The notes below the pieces were generated by a model. The model was given only the letters and a program-made list of their open reading frames with translations. It had not been told where the DNA came from and searched no databases. DNA of 64,000 nt from JAGRKR01 sp041397725 (GTDB taxonomy: Bacteria > Pseudomonadota > Alphaproteobacteria > Rhizobiales > Hyphomicrobiaceae), in NCBI GenBank assembly GCA_041397725.1, contig JAWKVZ010000008.1, forward strand, positions 1-64,000, given 5' to 3'. The first letter of the stretch is position 1. Each line of letters begins with the position of its first letter. Shown piece after piece: positions 34,849 through 43,638 of the stretch. The position numbers and the translations under genes were made by a program.

Positions 34849-35757
34849 ATGCTCTCCAACCCCCTACAGCGCCTTGCCGCCGGCAGTATCGCCGTTGCGC
34901 TGGTGGTGCTCGGCTTCAAGACCCTGGCCTGGTGGCTGTCGGGCTCGGTGGCCCTCTATTCGGACGCTGTCGAAAGCATCGTCAATGTCGTGGCGGCCTT
35001 GGTCGCGCTGCTGGCCGTACGCATCGCTGATCGGCCGGCCGACCGCAATCATCCCTTCGGGCATCACAAGGCGGAGTACATCGCCGCCGTGGTCGAGGGC
35101 GCGCTGATCACGGTGGCGGCCTACGCCGTGCTGAAGGCTGCGTGGTTCGCCATCGCTGCGGCGAAGCCGCTCGACGCGCCGCTCCCGGCACTCGTCACCA
35201 ACGGTCTCGCCAGCGTGATCAATGCCGCCTGGGGCTGGGTCCTCGTGCGTGCCGGCCGCCAGCACGGCTCGCCGGCCCTGCTCGCGGACGGCCGGCATCT
35301 GCTGGCGGACGTCGCCTCGTCGGTCGGTGTTCTCCTGGGCCTCGTGACGGCGCTGGCGACAGGGCTGCACGTCCTCGATGCCGTGCTGGCGGGGATCGTC
35401 GGCGGCTTCATCCTATGGGCGGGCTGGCGGCTCGTCGCCGAGAGCCTCGACGGGCTGATGGACCGCGCGACGCCGCCCGACGTCGCCGCCCGGCTGCGGG
35501 AGGTGATCGCGGCGCACTCGCACGAGGCGATCGAGGTGCACGACATTCGCACGCGCCGGGCCGGGCGTGCGACCTTCATCGAGTTCCATCTCGTCGTCGA
35601 CGGGCAGATGTCGGTCGCGCAATCTCACGGCATCTGCGATCGCCTGGAGACGGCCATTGCCGCGGCGATCGACGGGGCCATCACGACGATACACGTCGAG
35701 CCCGAGCACAAGCGCAAGCTGCGGGGCTCGAGGGTCGCCGGCCATTCGGAGCACTGA
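34849..35757 (+). CDS. Cation diffusion facilitator (CDF) family metal transporter
   Basis: A 302-residue inner-membrane metal/proton antiporter with six helices and a C-terminal cytoplasmic ferredoxin-like domain (about 205-290). Metal-site elements: YSDAVESIVNVVAAL in the second helix and DGRHLLADVASSVG (HxxxD) in the fifth; NHPFGHHKAEY is the conserved loop between. The usual DxxxD of the second helix is D-A-V-E-S here, a variant seen in other CDF proteins. The C-terminal domain includes IEFHLVVDGQMSVAQSHGICDRLE. The metal (Zn, Mn, Fe, Co) cannot be told. ATG at 34849; upstream in-frame codons lack similarity. Confidence 0.92.
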   Translation: MLSNPLQRLAAGSIAVALVVLGFKTLAWWLSGSVALYSDAVESIVNVVAALVALLAVRIADRPADRNHPFGHHKAEYIAAVVEGALITVAAYAVLKAAWFAIAAAKPLDAPLPALVTNGLASVINAAWGWVLVRAGRQHGSPALLADGRHLLADVASSVGVLLGLVTALATGLHVLDAVLAGIVGGFILWAGWRLVAESLDGLMDRATPPDVAARLREVIAAHSHEAIEVHDIRTRRAGRATFIEFHLVVDGQMSVAQSHGICDRLETAIAAAIDGAITTIHVEPEHKRKLRGSRVAGHSEH

Positions 35758-35917
35758 GCGGCGATCGCGTGCGGCGGGGACCGTTGTCAAATCCGGCAGC
35801 AGCGACTAGCCTGACGTCGAGCCTGCCGCGAACTGCCACCATGCCGCTCTCGCTCGTGACGCAAGGTCTGGGGCCCCTCTGGCAGGACCGTGGACATCAG
35901 CCTTCGATCGACGCGCC

Positions 35918-36961
35918 ATGAACCTTTCATCGAAGAGTTATACGGCGGATGACTTCGCCGCCGTGCAGGAGTTCTTCCACGCCCGCAAGTGGACCGACGG
36001 GCTGCCGATCGTGCCTCCGACCGAGGCGGCGGTCCGCGCCTGTCTCGAGTGGGTGGCGATGGCGCCCGATCATCTCGTCGGCATCGAGCCGGTACGCGAG
36101 CGCGCCATTACCGCGGAGAAGCTGGCGATCAACGCCGTCATGGCCGGGTGCCTGCCGATGCATTTTCCGGTGGTCGTGGCGGCATTCACGGCCATGCTGC
36201 AGGAGCCGTTCCTGCTGCATGGTGCGACGGCGAGCACAGGGGGCTGCGCAATCCTGATCGTCGTCAATGGACCGATCCGCGACGAGACGGGCATGGACGG
36301 GACATTCAATGCCCTGGCCGCCAGCGACCGCGCCTCGACCGCGATCGGTCGCGCGGTGCGGCTGACCCTCTACAACCTGCTCGATGTGCGGCCCGGCGCC
36401 GCCGACCGTGCGACGCTCGGTCATCCGGGCAAGATCAGTTACTGCCTTGCCGAGGACGAGGCCAACTCGCCGTGGCTGCCGCTCTGCGAGGAGCGGGGCA
36501 TTCCGACGGGGCTCTCGGCCGTCACGGTGATGGCGGCGGGCGCGCCGCGCCAGCTCATGAACGAATGGACGACCCGGCCAGAGGAGATCCTCGACACCTT
36601 CGTCGCCGAGATCCGCGCCAACATGCTCAATTACTCGATCTGGCCCGGCAACTACGCCATCGTGCTGCCCCCGCAACTGCGCACGCACTTTGCGGCCGCC
36701 GGCTGGAGCAAGGCGGACATCCGTCGCTACGTCTTCGACCATGCCCGCGTGACGCGCAGAGAGTGGGCGGCGTGCGGCAAGGGGTCGGTCGTCGGCGACA
36801 AGGCCGACAAGGTCTATCAGGCGCTGCCCGCTGCCGACGATCTGCTGGTGATCGCCGCTGGCGGGCCGGCCGGCGGCTTCGGCGCGGTCATCCCGCCGTG
36901 GTTCGGGCCGAAGAGCAGAGCCGTGACCGTGGCCATCGGCGCCTGCGTCGACTGTGGCTGA
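35918..36961 (+). CDS. Conserved hypothetical protein with C-terminal CxxC, next to the UGSC selenoprotein
   Basis: 347 residues, soluble, no signal peptide. I do not recognise a named family. Conserved-looking blocks are WTDGLPIVPPTEAAV near the start, INAVMAGCLPMHFPVVVAAF, ASTGGCAILIVVNGPI, LYNLLDVRPG, KISYCLAEDE and GGFGAVIPPWFGP. The protein ends in IGACVDCG, a C-terminal CVDC that could be a redox or metal pair. The gene stops 37 bases before the UGSC gene in the same direction, so co-expression and a joint thiol/selenol role are plausible. Function is not known; the redox idea is inference. Confidence 0.75.
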   Translation: MNLSSKSYTADDFAAVQEFFHARKWTDGLPIVPPTEAAVRACLEWVAMAPDHLVGIEPVRERAITAEKLAINAVMAGCLPMHFPVVVAAFTAMLQEPFLLHGATASTGGCAILIVVNGPIRDETGMDGTFNALAASDRASTAIGRAVRLTLYNLLDVRPGAADRATLGHPGKISYCLAEDEANSPWLPLCEERGIPTGLSAVTVMAAGAPRQLMNEWTTRPEEILDTFVAEIRANMLNYSIWPGNYAIVLPPQLRTHFAAAGWSKADIRRYVFDHARVTRREWAACGKGSVVGDKADKVYQALPAADDLLVIAAGGPAGGFGAVIPPWFGPKSRAVTVAIGACVDCG

Positions 36962-36998
36962 AGGGCATGACGTCGGTGCAGGCAGAGAGCGAGACGAA

Positions 36999-37541
36999 AT
37001 GACGATCAGGTTCCTTGACCCCACGCACGAGGCCGACAGCAGGGCGTTCGTCGCGGCCCCGCGCCTCGCCGCCCTCGACGGTGCGACGGTGGCGATCATC
37101 TCGAACGGCAAGAAGTCGACGAAGCCGTTCTTCGATGCCATCGAGGCCGAGCTCAAGGGCCGCTACCGCGTGGCGAGCGTGGTGCGACTGACGAAATACA
37201 ACTACAGCGCGCCCGTGGAGCCCGAGTTGCTCAAGGAGGCCGCGAAGTGGCACGCCATCATCACCGGCGTCGGCGATTGAGGAAGTTGCTCATCGTGCAG
37301 TTTGCACGACGCGGTGATCGGTGAGCGTCTGGGCATCCCCTCCGTCGGGATCATGACGACGCAGTTCGAGAGTGCGGCCGAGCTTATGGCTCGGGTTCTT
37401 GGCGCGGAAGGGCATCCATTCGTCATGATCGAGCACCCGATCAGCAGTGCGTCTGTCGAGGCTCTGGCCGAGCGGGCGCGGCAGGCGGTGAGGGAGAGCG
37501 CGGCCATCATGACCGGTGGGGCCAGGGCTGTCGGGACTTGA
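36999..37541 (+). CDS. UGSC family selenoprotein (in-frame TGA read as selenocysteine)
   Basis: Read through the TGA at 37278-37280, the frame gives a 180-residue protein in which codon 94 is the first residue of U-G-S-C-S-S-C. This is the defining motif of the UGSC family, known in selenocysteine and cysteine forms. The N-terminal half (TVAIISNGKKSTKPFFDAI, residues 30-48) and the C-terminal half (GERLGIPSVGIMTTQFESAA, then HPFVMIEHPISSAS) are both coding-like and in the same frame, with no other stop. A hairpin fitting the bacterial SECIS rules follows the TGA directly. ATG at 36999. Conventional annotation would split or truncate the gene. Catalytic role unknown; a selenol-based redox reaction is likely. 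Confidence 0.9.
37281..37311 (+). promoter_or_regulatory. Bacterial SECIS-like hairpin in the selenoprotein gene
   Basis: Six-bp perfect stem TCGTGC (37293-37298) / GCACGA (37304-37309) with apical loop AGTTT. The loop has a G at its second position, 20 bases after the TGA. This agrees with the bacterial SECIS rules (short loop, G in its first two positions, about 16-37 bases from the UGA) and resembles E. coli fdhF, where a TGC/GCA stem closes an AGGTCT loop. Confidence 0.82.
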
Positions 37542-37620
37542 GATCGTCGGTGCAGGCGACGTGTATCGCATGGGCTCGCGCCGGGGCAGGCGTGAGGCCG
37601 AGAGCAGGGGACTTTCTCGC

Positions 37621-38799
37621 ATGAGCAGCGCAACGACGTCCCGCGGGCCCCTCGCGGGCATTCGCATCGTGGAGATCGCCGGCATCGGGCCGGGCCCGCT
37701 CTGCTGCTCGCTGCTGGCCGACCTCGGCGCCGACGTCATCCGGATCGATCGTACCGGGCCGACGGGTCTCGGCTTCGAGTTCGTCGGACCCAAGGCCGAC
37801 GTGCGCCGGCGGGGGCGGCCGTCGGTCGCTGTCGACCTGAAGCATCCCGATGGCATCGAGACGGTGCTCCGTCTGATCGAGAAGGCCGACGGGCTCGTCG
37901 ACACGCTGCGGCCCGGCGTCATGGAGCGGCTGGGCCTCGGTCCGGACGTCTGCCTTGCGCGCAATCCGCGACTCGTCTTTGGTCGCATGACCGGCTGGGG
38001 GCAGACCGGGCCGCTGGCCCAGGCGGCCGGCCACGACATCAACTACATCTCGCTTTCGGGAGTGCTCCACGCCATCGGTACGCGCGAGCAGCCCGTGCCG
38101 CCCCTCAACGTCGTGGGAGACATGGGCGGTGGCGCCATGTTCCTGGCTGTGGGGCTGCTCTCCGCCATCCTCGAGGCGCGCAGCTCGGGGCAGGGGCAGG
38201 TCGTCGATGTGGCGATGACGGAAGGCTCAGCCTACCTTGCGCTCGCCTGCTTCGGCCTGGCCGCGGTCGACTACTGGTCCGAGCGCCGCGAGGACAACAT
38301 CATCGATGGCGGCGCGCCGTTCTGGCGCTGCTACGAGACGCAGGACGGCAAGTTCGTGTCGATCGGGGCCGTCGAGCGCAAGTTCTACGACATCCTGATC
38401 GAGAAGCTCGGCCTTGACGCCGCGACGTTGCCGGACCAGATGGACCGCGCGCACTGGCCGGCGATGCGAGAGCGCTTCGCCGACCTGTTCAAGCAGAAGA
38501 CGCGGGACGAGTGGTGCGCGCTCATGGAAGGCACGGACATCTGCTTCGCGCCGGTGCTCAGTTTCCGCGAGGCCCACGCGCACCCGCACAACCAGGCGCG
38601 CGGCAGCTTCGTGGAGGTGGACGGCATCATTCAGCCGGGGCCGGCGCCGCGTTTCAGCCGTACGCCGGGCAGTGTCAAGCACGGCCCACCCGTGCCCGGG
38701 GCGCAGACCGAGGAAGCGCTCACCGCTTGGGGCATTCCGGCCGAGGACATCGCGCGGCTCAAGGCCGGGAAAGCGATCGGTCGCGACGCGAAGGACTGA
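37621..38799 (+). CDS. CaiB/BaiF family protein, alpha-methylacyl-CoA racemase-like
   Basis: A 392-residue class III CoA-transferase superfamily member. AGHDINYISLSGVLHAIG and NVVGDMGGGAMFLAVGLL carry His138 and Asp167, which correspond to the catalytic His/Asp pair of alpha-methylacyl-CoA racemase (MCR), rather than the single Asp of formyl-CoA transferase. Such racemases interconvert 2-methylacyl-CoA epimers, needed for branched-chain and sterol side-chain beta-oxidation. This would fit the branched-chain 2-oxoacid dehydrogenase cluster upstream. ATG at 37621. It starts 79 bases after the selenoprotein gene on the same strand. Confidence 0.85.
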   Translation: MSSATTSRGPLAGIRIVEIAGIGPGPLCCSLLADLGADVIRIDRTGPTGLGFEFVGPKADVRRRGRPSVAVDLKHPDGIETVLRLIEKADGLVDTLRPGVMERLGLGPDVCLARNPRLVFGRMTGWGQTGPLAQAAGHDINYISLSGVLHAIGTREQPVPPLNVVGDMGGGAMFLAVGLLSAILEARSSGQGQVVDVAMTEGSAYLALACFGLAAVDYWSERREDNIIDGGAPFWRCYETQDGKFVSIGAVERKFYDILIEKLGLDAATLPDQMDRAHWPAMRERFADLFKQKTRDEWCALMEGTDICFAPVLSFREAHAHPHNQARGSFVEVDGIIQPGPAPRFSRTPGSVKHGPPVPGAQTEEALTAWGIPAEDIARLKAGKAIGRDAKD

Positions 38800-38829
38800 G
38801 TCCGCCAGAGCATGGCGAGCGTCGCCGGC

Positions 38830-40425
38830 TCACGAGCGCTGTCCGCCGCGCCGGCCCCGCCATTCCACGCGGTAGAGGTCGAAGCGACGGTCGAGGAAGT
38901 TGCGCACGCTGCCCTCGCGGCGCGCCACGCGCAGGTCGGAGAGCCTGAGGTCGGCGACCGCCAGCGTCTCCGTGTTGGCGGCCGTGTCGGCGGCGATGCC
39001 ATCGCGCGCGAAGGGGATGTCACACGGCGTCAGGATGGCGCTCTCCGCGTAATGCACGTCCATGTTCTCGACGTTCGGCAGATTGCCGACCACGCCGGAC
39101 ATGACGACATACATCTGGTTCTCGATGGCGCGGGCATGGCAGCAGTAGCGCACGCGCAGGAATCCGCGCCGGTCGTCGGTGCAGAACGGCACGAACAGCA
39201 GCAGCGCGCCCTGGTCGGCGATGTGGCGGGCGAGCTCCGGAAACTCCGCGTCGTAGCAGACGAGCACGCCGATCGGTCCGCAGTCGGTGTCGATGACCGT
39301 GACGTCGTCGCCGCCCTTGATGTTCCACCAATAGGACTCGCTCGGCGTCGGGTGGATCTTGTCCTGGCTGTGCACCGAGCCGTCGCGCAGGAACACGTAG
39401 GCGATATTGCGGGTTTCGCCGTTGTCCATGCGGGTCGGATGCGTGCCGCCGATGATGTTGATGTTGTGCGAGATGGCGAGCTCGCGCATGAAGCCGACGA
39501 ACCAGTCGGTGTAGGTGGTGATGCGCTGGATGCCCTCGAGCGGCGGCATGGCCGTTTCCTCGAGAGAGAGAAGCTGCAGCGTGAACAGCTCGGGCAGCAC
39601 CACGAAGTCGGCCTTGTAGTCGGCGGCCACGTCGACGAAGTAGGCGACCTGCCGGCGGAACTCCTCACGGTCGGCGATGCCGCGCATCTGGTACTGCACT
39701 GTGGCGACGCGGACCGTGTCGACCGTCGGCAAGGCGGTCGGCGAGGGATCGATCGCCTCCTGGAACTCGGGATTGCGCCAGACCATGAGGGTGGCATAGC
39801 CGAGCGAGGCATCGTCGTTCGGATCGTAGCCCTCGAGCAGGCCGACGGGCTCGAAGCCCTGGGCGATCTGGAAATTGACGACGGGATCGCGCAGCTTGCG
39901 CTCGCGGACGGCCGCGACGTAGGCGTCGGCGCTGCCGACCTCCCGGATGCGGCGGGCGAGGCCCGGCAGCCGGCCGCCGAAGACGATGCCGCGCAGCCCG
40001 AGCTCGCGCGCCAGCGCCTTGCGCGCATTGTAGAGACGTTGGCCGATCCGCAGGCGCCGGTGCGCCGGATCGACCGAGACGTCCATGCCGTAGAGCCAAT
40101 CGCCCCGGGGGTCGTGGCGGGCGGCGAAGCCGTTGCCGGTGATCTCGTGCCACGTGTGCTGATTGAGCGCCTGGGCGCCGTCGATACGGAACGTGGCGCA
40201 GTAGCCGACGATCGCGCCGGCGCGCTCGGCCACGAACTGGCCATCCGGAAAGTTGTTGAGCTGGCCGCGGATCATCTGCGGCGCCAGCGCGTTGTGCGGA
40301 TAGATGCGCCGGCTGAGCGCGGCGATGCCCTCGACATCGGCGAGCGAGGCGCGGCGCACGACGAGCTCGGCGCGCGACAGGTCGCGGGCGGCGGCTTTCT
40401 GTGGCTTGGCGGTCTTGCGTTGCAT
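38830..40425 (-). CDS. GNAT acetyltransferase fused to a carbon-nitrogen hydrolase (nitrilase superfamily)
   Basis: A 531-residue two-domain protein. Residues about 20-210 are a GNAT domain (LVVRRASLADVEGIAALSRRIY; acetyl-CoA loop near DPAHRRLRIGQRLY). Residues about 235-520 are a nitrilase-type hydrolase with the Glu-Lys-Cys triad: VLPELF, QDKIHPTPSE and VLVCYDAEFPE. The same fusion is known from several bacteria (for example Bacillus YhcX-like proteins) but its substrate is not established; an amide is made or broken in concert with N-acylation. ATG at 40425. It converges with the racemase gene. Confidence 0.9.
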   Translation of the reverse strand: MQRKTAKPQKAAARDLSRAELVVRRASLADVEGIAALSRRIYPHNALAPQMIRGQLNNFPDGQFVAERAGAIVGYCATFRIDGAQALNQHTWHEITGNGFAARHDPRGDWLYGMDVSVDPAHRRLRIGQRLYNARKALARELGLRGIVFGGRLPGLARRIREVGSADAYVAAVRERKLRDPVVNFQIAQGFEPVGLLEGYDPNDDASLGYATLMVWRNPEFQEAIDPSPTALPTVDTVRVATVQYQMRGIADREEFRRQVAYFVDVAADYKADFVVLPELFTLQLLSLEETAMPPLEGIQRITTYTDWFVGFMRELAISHNINIIGGTHPTRMDNGETRNIAYVFLRDGSVHSQDKIHPTPSESYWWNIKGGDDVTVIDTDCGPIGVLVCYDAEFPELARHIADQGALLLFVPFCTDDRRGFLRVRYCCHARAIENQMYVVMSGVVGNLPNVENMDVHYAESAILTPCDIPFARDGIAADTAANTETLAVADLRLSDLRVARREGSVRNFLDRRFDLYRVEWRGRRGGQRS

Positions 40426-40558
40426 GCGGCGGAGACTAGCAGAGTTCGCGGGGCGTGCGGAAATGCGGTGCGGCTCACAAGACGTTTACGGACATTAACA
40501 GGGCTTTCAGGGGTGGCGCGCTATACGACTCTGCAGGACCTGATCGAGACCTCGCACC

Positions 40559-40996
40559 ATGCACGAGAAGCGCTACGTCCGCTTTGCCTCAATCGCCGGC
40601 ATCGAGCGCCGCGATATTCCCGTGGCCGGCGAGGTCTGGCTCGAGGAATTGAGCCGGAGCTGCTGGGCCGATCGCGACATCCTGAAGCTCGCTACGCTGT
40701 TCATGCGCTACATGCGCCGGCCCGAGGTCGGCATCCTCGACTTTTCCGCCATCGAGGGCGTCTGCGGCCTCGACCGCGCGCAGGTCGCCAATGCGCTCCG
40801 CCTTATGGTGACCTACGGAGCCGCCGAGGCCTTCGATGCCGGCGGCGAGGCGCTCAAGGTGTCGCTCAATCTCTCCGTGCTGCAGCGCCTGCGCGTGCTC
40901 GAGATCCGCCGCCGCTTCGCCGACCTGAGCGGTCCGAGAGATCCGGACGGCCCCTGGGCGGTCGGCGATGCCGAGCACCTGGCCCTCGCTGGCTGA
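40559..40996 (+). CDS. Conserved hypothetical protein, winged-helix-like
   Basis: 145 residues, soluble. A central helical part (VGILDFSAIEGVCGLDRAQVANALRLMVTYGAAEAF) followed by a short strand pair resembles a winged helix, and the N-terminal WADRDILKLATLFMRYMRR is strongly helical. This could be a small DNA-binding or adaptor protein, but no defining motif is present. It starts 133 bases upstream of and divergent from the GNAT-nitrilase gene. Codon use is like its neighbours, supporting it as real. Confidence 0.65.
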   Translation: MHEKRYVRFASIAGIERRDIPVAGEVWLEELSRSCWADRDILKLATLFMRYMRRPEVGILDFSAIEGVCGLDRAQVANALRLMVTYGAAEAFDAGGEALKVSLNLSVLQRLRVLEIRRRFADLSGPRDPDGPWAVGDAEHLALAG

Positions 40997-41062
40997 GGCC
41001 GCGGACCGCTGGCGCCTGGATGCGCGAGGCCGTTGGCGGCCACATCGTCGGGAGGCCGCCCG

Positions 41063-41959
41063 TCAGCGCCTATGGGCCGGCGGCGAGGTTGCCGCCTCGG
41101 CCGGAAAGAGGGCCGCCAGCGCCTCGATGCGGCTCTGCATGGGGCCGTCGGCGCGGATCAGCAGCCCGAGCCGCCGCGAGAAGGGGAACTCCGCCACCGG
41201 CCGCACGACGGCATCGCGCGCATAGCGGCGGGCGTCGGGCTCCGGCAGCACGGCGAAGGCGATCCCGGCATTGATGCATTCCATCGCGGCTTCGACGGAG
41301 CTGAGGCGTTGTGTCGTGGCGCAGCGGATGCCGAGCTCCGTGAAGCGCCGGGTCACGAGCGCGTCGATGGCGGAGGCGGGGCGCACGAGCTGGATCTGCA
41401 CGAGCTCTCCGGCGCAGCGAGCGAGGTTCCAGCGGCGCGCGCGCGCCGGCACGGCAAGCGCGAAGCGCTCGGTGTAGAGCGGGGTGAAGTGGAGCCCCGG
41501 CTCCTCGCTGGCCGGCTCCGTGACGAGGGCCGCATCGAGCTCGCCGCGGCGAATGCGGGGCAACAGGTCGGTGGTGAGCCCGCTCTCGACCTCGAAGGCG
41601 GCGCCCGGATGCTCTGTGGCGGCGGCGGTGAGGAACTGCGGCATCAGCCGCACGACGGCGGTCGGGATGAAGCCGATGCGATAGCTCCCCGTGAGCCGGT
41701 CCGCGCCCGCGCCGAGCGCCTGCATGGCTTCGAGCTCGGCCAGGATGGTGCGGGCATGGGCGGCGACGCGGCGCGCCTCGGGCGTCATGGCGGGCGGCCG
41801 CGAGGTGCGGTCGAACAGCGGCAGTCCGAGCGCCCGCTCGAGGGTCTTCATCTGGACGCTGATGGCTGAGAGCGTCAGGCCGAGCCGTTCGGCCGCCAGC
41901 GAGAACGAGCTGACACGCTCGACCTCGACGAGGGCCTTGAGGCTTTGCAAGTTGATCAT
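41063..41959 (-). CDS. LysR family transcriptional regulator
   Basis: A 298-residue regulator. The N-terminal HTH runs INLQSLKALVEVERVSSFSLAAERLGLTLSAISVQMKTLERALGLPLFDR; the effector-binding domain has GSYRIGFIPTAVVRLMPQFL and ECINAGIAFAVLPE. ATG at 41959 (MINLQSL) is chosen because the family starts just before this helix; an upstream TTG at 41977 is possible. It is divergent from the TauD-like dioxygenase gene with a short AT-rich gap, the typical LysR layout, so it probably controls that gene in response to the dioxygenase substrate. Confidence 0.92.
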   Translation of the reverse strand: MINLQSLKALVEVERVSSFSLAAERLGLTLSAISVQMKTLERALGLPLFDRTSRPPAMTPEARRVAAHARTILAELEAMQALGAGADRLTGSYRIGFIPTAVVRLMPQFLTAAATEHPGAAFEVESGLTTDLLPRIRRGELDAALVTEPASEEPGLHFTPLYTERFALAVPARARRWNLARCAGELVQIQLVRPASAIDALVTRRFTELGIRCATTQRLSSVEAAMECINAGIAFAVLPEPDARRYARDAVVRPVAEFPFSRRLGLLIRADGPMQSRIEALAALFPAEAATSPPAHRR

Positions 41960-42116
41960 TTGTGAATTTGTGCTCAAAACTTATTCGATTGATGGCAACA
42001 TAATCCTCCGCCACACTCCTGGCAATCTCTGCGCCGCCGAGCAGGCGGCCGCTGCGTCCATCTGCGCGCCGCACGAAGCGCGCTTCACAACACGCGCCCA
42101 CCAGCCCGGAGGAAAC
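41960..42116. promoter_or_regulatory. Divergent LysR / dioxygenase promoter region
   Basis: 157 bases whose first 50 are AT-rich (near 41960-42005) against a GC-rich background. Expected to hold both promoters and the LysR site; several T-N11-A type candidates exist but none is clearly best. GGAGGAAAC (42108-42116) is the dioxygenase ribosome-binding site. Confidence 0.5.
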
Positions 42117-42971
42117 ATGTCGGCCTTCAAGACCATCGAGATCAAGCCCATCACCGGCACCATCGGCGCCGAGATCGCCAACGTCGATTTCTCGCAGACG
42201 CTCACCAACCAGCAGCGCGACGAGATCCACCGTGCCTTTCTCGAGAACAAGGTGATCGTCTTCCGCGGGCAGACGCTGCCGCCGAAGAAGCAGGTCGAGG
42301 TGGCGCGCATCTTCGGCAAGCCGGCGATCTATCCCTTCCTCAAGGGCCACGAGGAGGCGGAGGAGGTGAGCGTGCTCGCCAAGAGCGCGACGGACACCGT
42401 GAACTTCGGCGGCTCCTGGCACTCCGACACCGCCTACAAGCCGGCCCCCGACATGGGCACGCTGCTCTATGCCGTCGATGTTCCCGATGCCGGCGGCGAC
42501 ACCATGTTCGCGAATATGCAGCTCGCCTACGAGTGCCTGTCTCCGGGCATGAAGAAGATGCTCGACGGGCTCACGGCGATCTACAGCTCCGAGAAGGGCT
42601 ACGGCGGCAAGCGCGCCGAGCGCATGAAGAGCCTTGCCGGCATGAAGGACGCCGTCGCCGCCAAGATCGAGACCTACGAGTCCGAGCACCCGGTCGTGCG
42701 CACGCACCCCGAGACGGGCGCCAAGAGCCTGTTCATCTCGCGCTCGCACGCGGTGCGCTTCAAGGACATGACGGTCGAGGAGAGCGAGCCGCTGATCAAC
42801 TACCTCGCCGATTTCGCCGTGCGGCCGGAGTTCACCTGCCGCGTGCACTGGCAGCCCGGCACGCTGACCGTGTGGGACAACCGCTGCACCAACCACTTCG
42901 CCGTCAACGACTACAACGGCAAGGCCCGCCGCATGCACCGCGTGACGATCGAAGGTGATCGGCCGAGGTAG
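42117..42971 (+). CDS. TauD/TfdA family Fe(II)/2-oxoglutarate dioxygenase
   Basis: A 284-residue non-heme iron oxygenase. The iron facial triad is visible as WHSDTAY (His and Asp, about residues 101-103) and the distal His in NHFAVNDYNG or RRMHRVTIEGD; the C-terminal Arg in the latter block would bind 2-oxoglutarate. GAEIANVDFSQTL and VIVFRGQTL near the N-terminus are family blocks. Members hydroxylate taurine, aryloxyacetates, sulfate esters or carnitine precursors; the substrate here is unknown. Strong ribosome-binding site; likely activated by the divergent LysR protein. Confidence 0.9.
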   Translation: MSAFKTIEIKPITGTIGAEIANVDFSQTLTNQQRDEIHRAFLENKVIVFRGQTLPPKKQVEVARIFGKPAIYPFLKGHEEAEEVSVLAKSATDTVNFGGSWHSDTAYKPAPDMGTLLYAVDVPDAGGDTMFANMQLAYECLSPGMKKMLDGLTAIYSSEKGYGGKRAERMKSLAGMKDAVAAKIETYESEHPVVRTHPETGAKSLFISRSHAVRFKDMTVEESEPLINYLADFAVRPEFTCRVHWQPGTLTVWDNRCTNHFAVNDYNGKARRMHRVTIEGDRPR

Positions 42972-42981
42972 TCCGCACTGT

Positions 42982-43110
42982 CGTCCTCGGGTTTATTCCG
43001 AAGACCCATGGTGCGGCGAACGCCGGTCGCGTGTTCTGCCGCTCCAGTGCGGCGGGTGTTGCGGCCAACGCCGGAACGTGAGCCAGGTGGAGGAATGGAT
43101 CCTCGGGCCA
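42982..43110. repeat. Interspersed repeat, copy A
   Basis: Shares with copy B, in order: CGTCCTCGG, GCGGCGAA...GGTCGCGTGTT, a 19-base identical stretch (43058-43076 here) and ATCCTCGGGCCA. Interrupted by small insertions relative to copy B. Confidence 0.65.
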
Positions 43111-43638
43111 AGCGAGATGACAGTGATGGTGCGCGACAGTCCCCTTGTCGTTGGTTATCCAGGATCCATCGTTGCCGCGAAGGTCGCGTGCTGCCGTCCA
43201 GTGCTGCGGGCTCCAAGACGAATGGCCCCGAGGTCTTTGAAGAATGGGCTCTTCTGAAGTGCCGATGTCGCGATGAAGCACATTCAGGCACACCCCTTAA
43301 TTGATGGCAAGCGGTCACCCGTCTATATTGCAAGGCCATAGGGCTCTATGCGGCGTGCAATGCCTCTACCGGCGTGCCTTGGCATCGTGACCGTCTGTCG
43401 AGGGTTCTCGAAGAGGATGGTTAAGGCTCCTGGTTCACATGCCGACATCCGCCGCGATCAGCGTGGAAATCGCTCAAGCGCTACCCGTGGAAGATTAATT
43501 GATCGACGACCAACCCGGACTGCACGACTACCCCGTCTCGAGGTTTGAAGTTCGTCTTGGGAGCCCTCGTCAGTGCTATCGCTGATGTCATTGCCTAGAT
43601 CAGCCGAGGATGAACGTGTGGCGGAACTTACCTCTCGT

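Noticed and set aside
37302..37541. Separate 79-residue gene starting at a TTG
   Set aside because: It is in frame with 36999-37280 and joined by the TGA; the UGSC motif and SECIS-like hairpin make it the C-terminal half of a selenoprotein.
38812..41274. 820-codon plus-strand frame
   Set aside because: Antisense to the GNAT-nitrilase gene and overlapping the hypothetical gene at 40559-40996; no family features.
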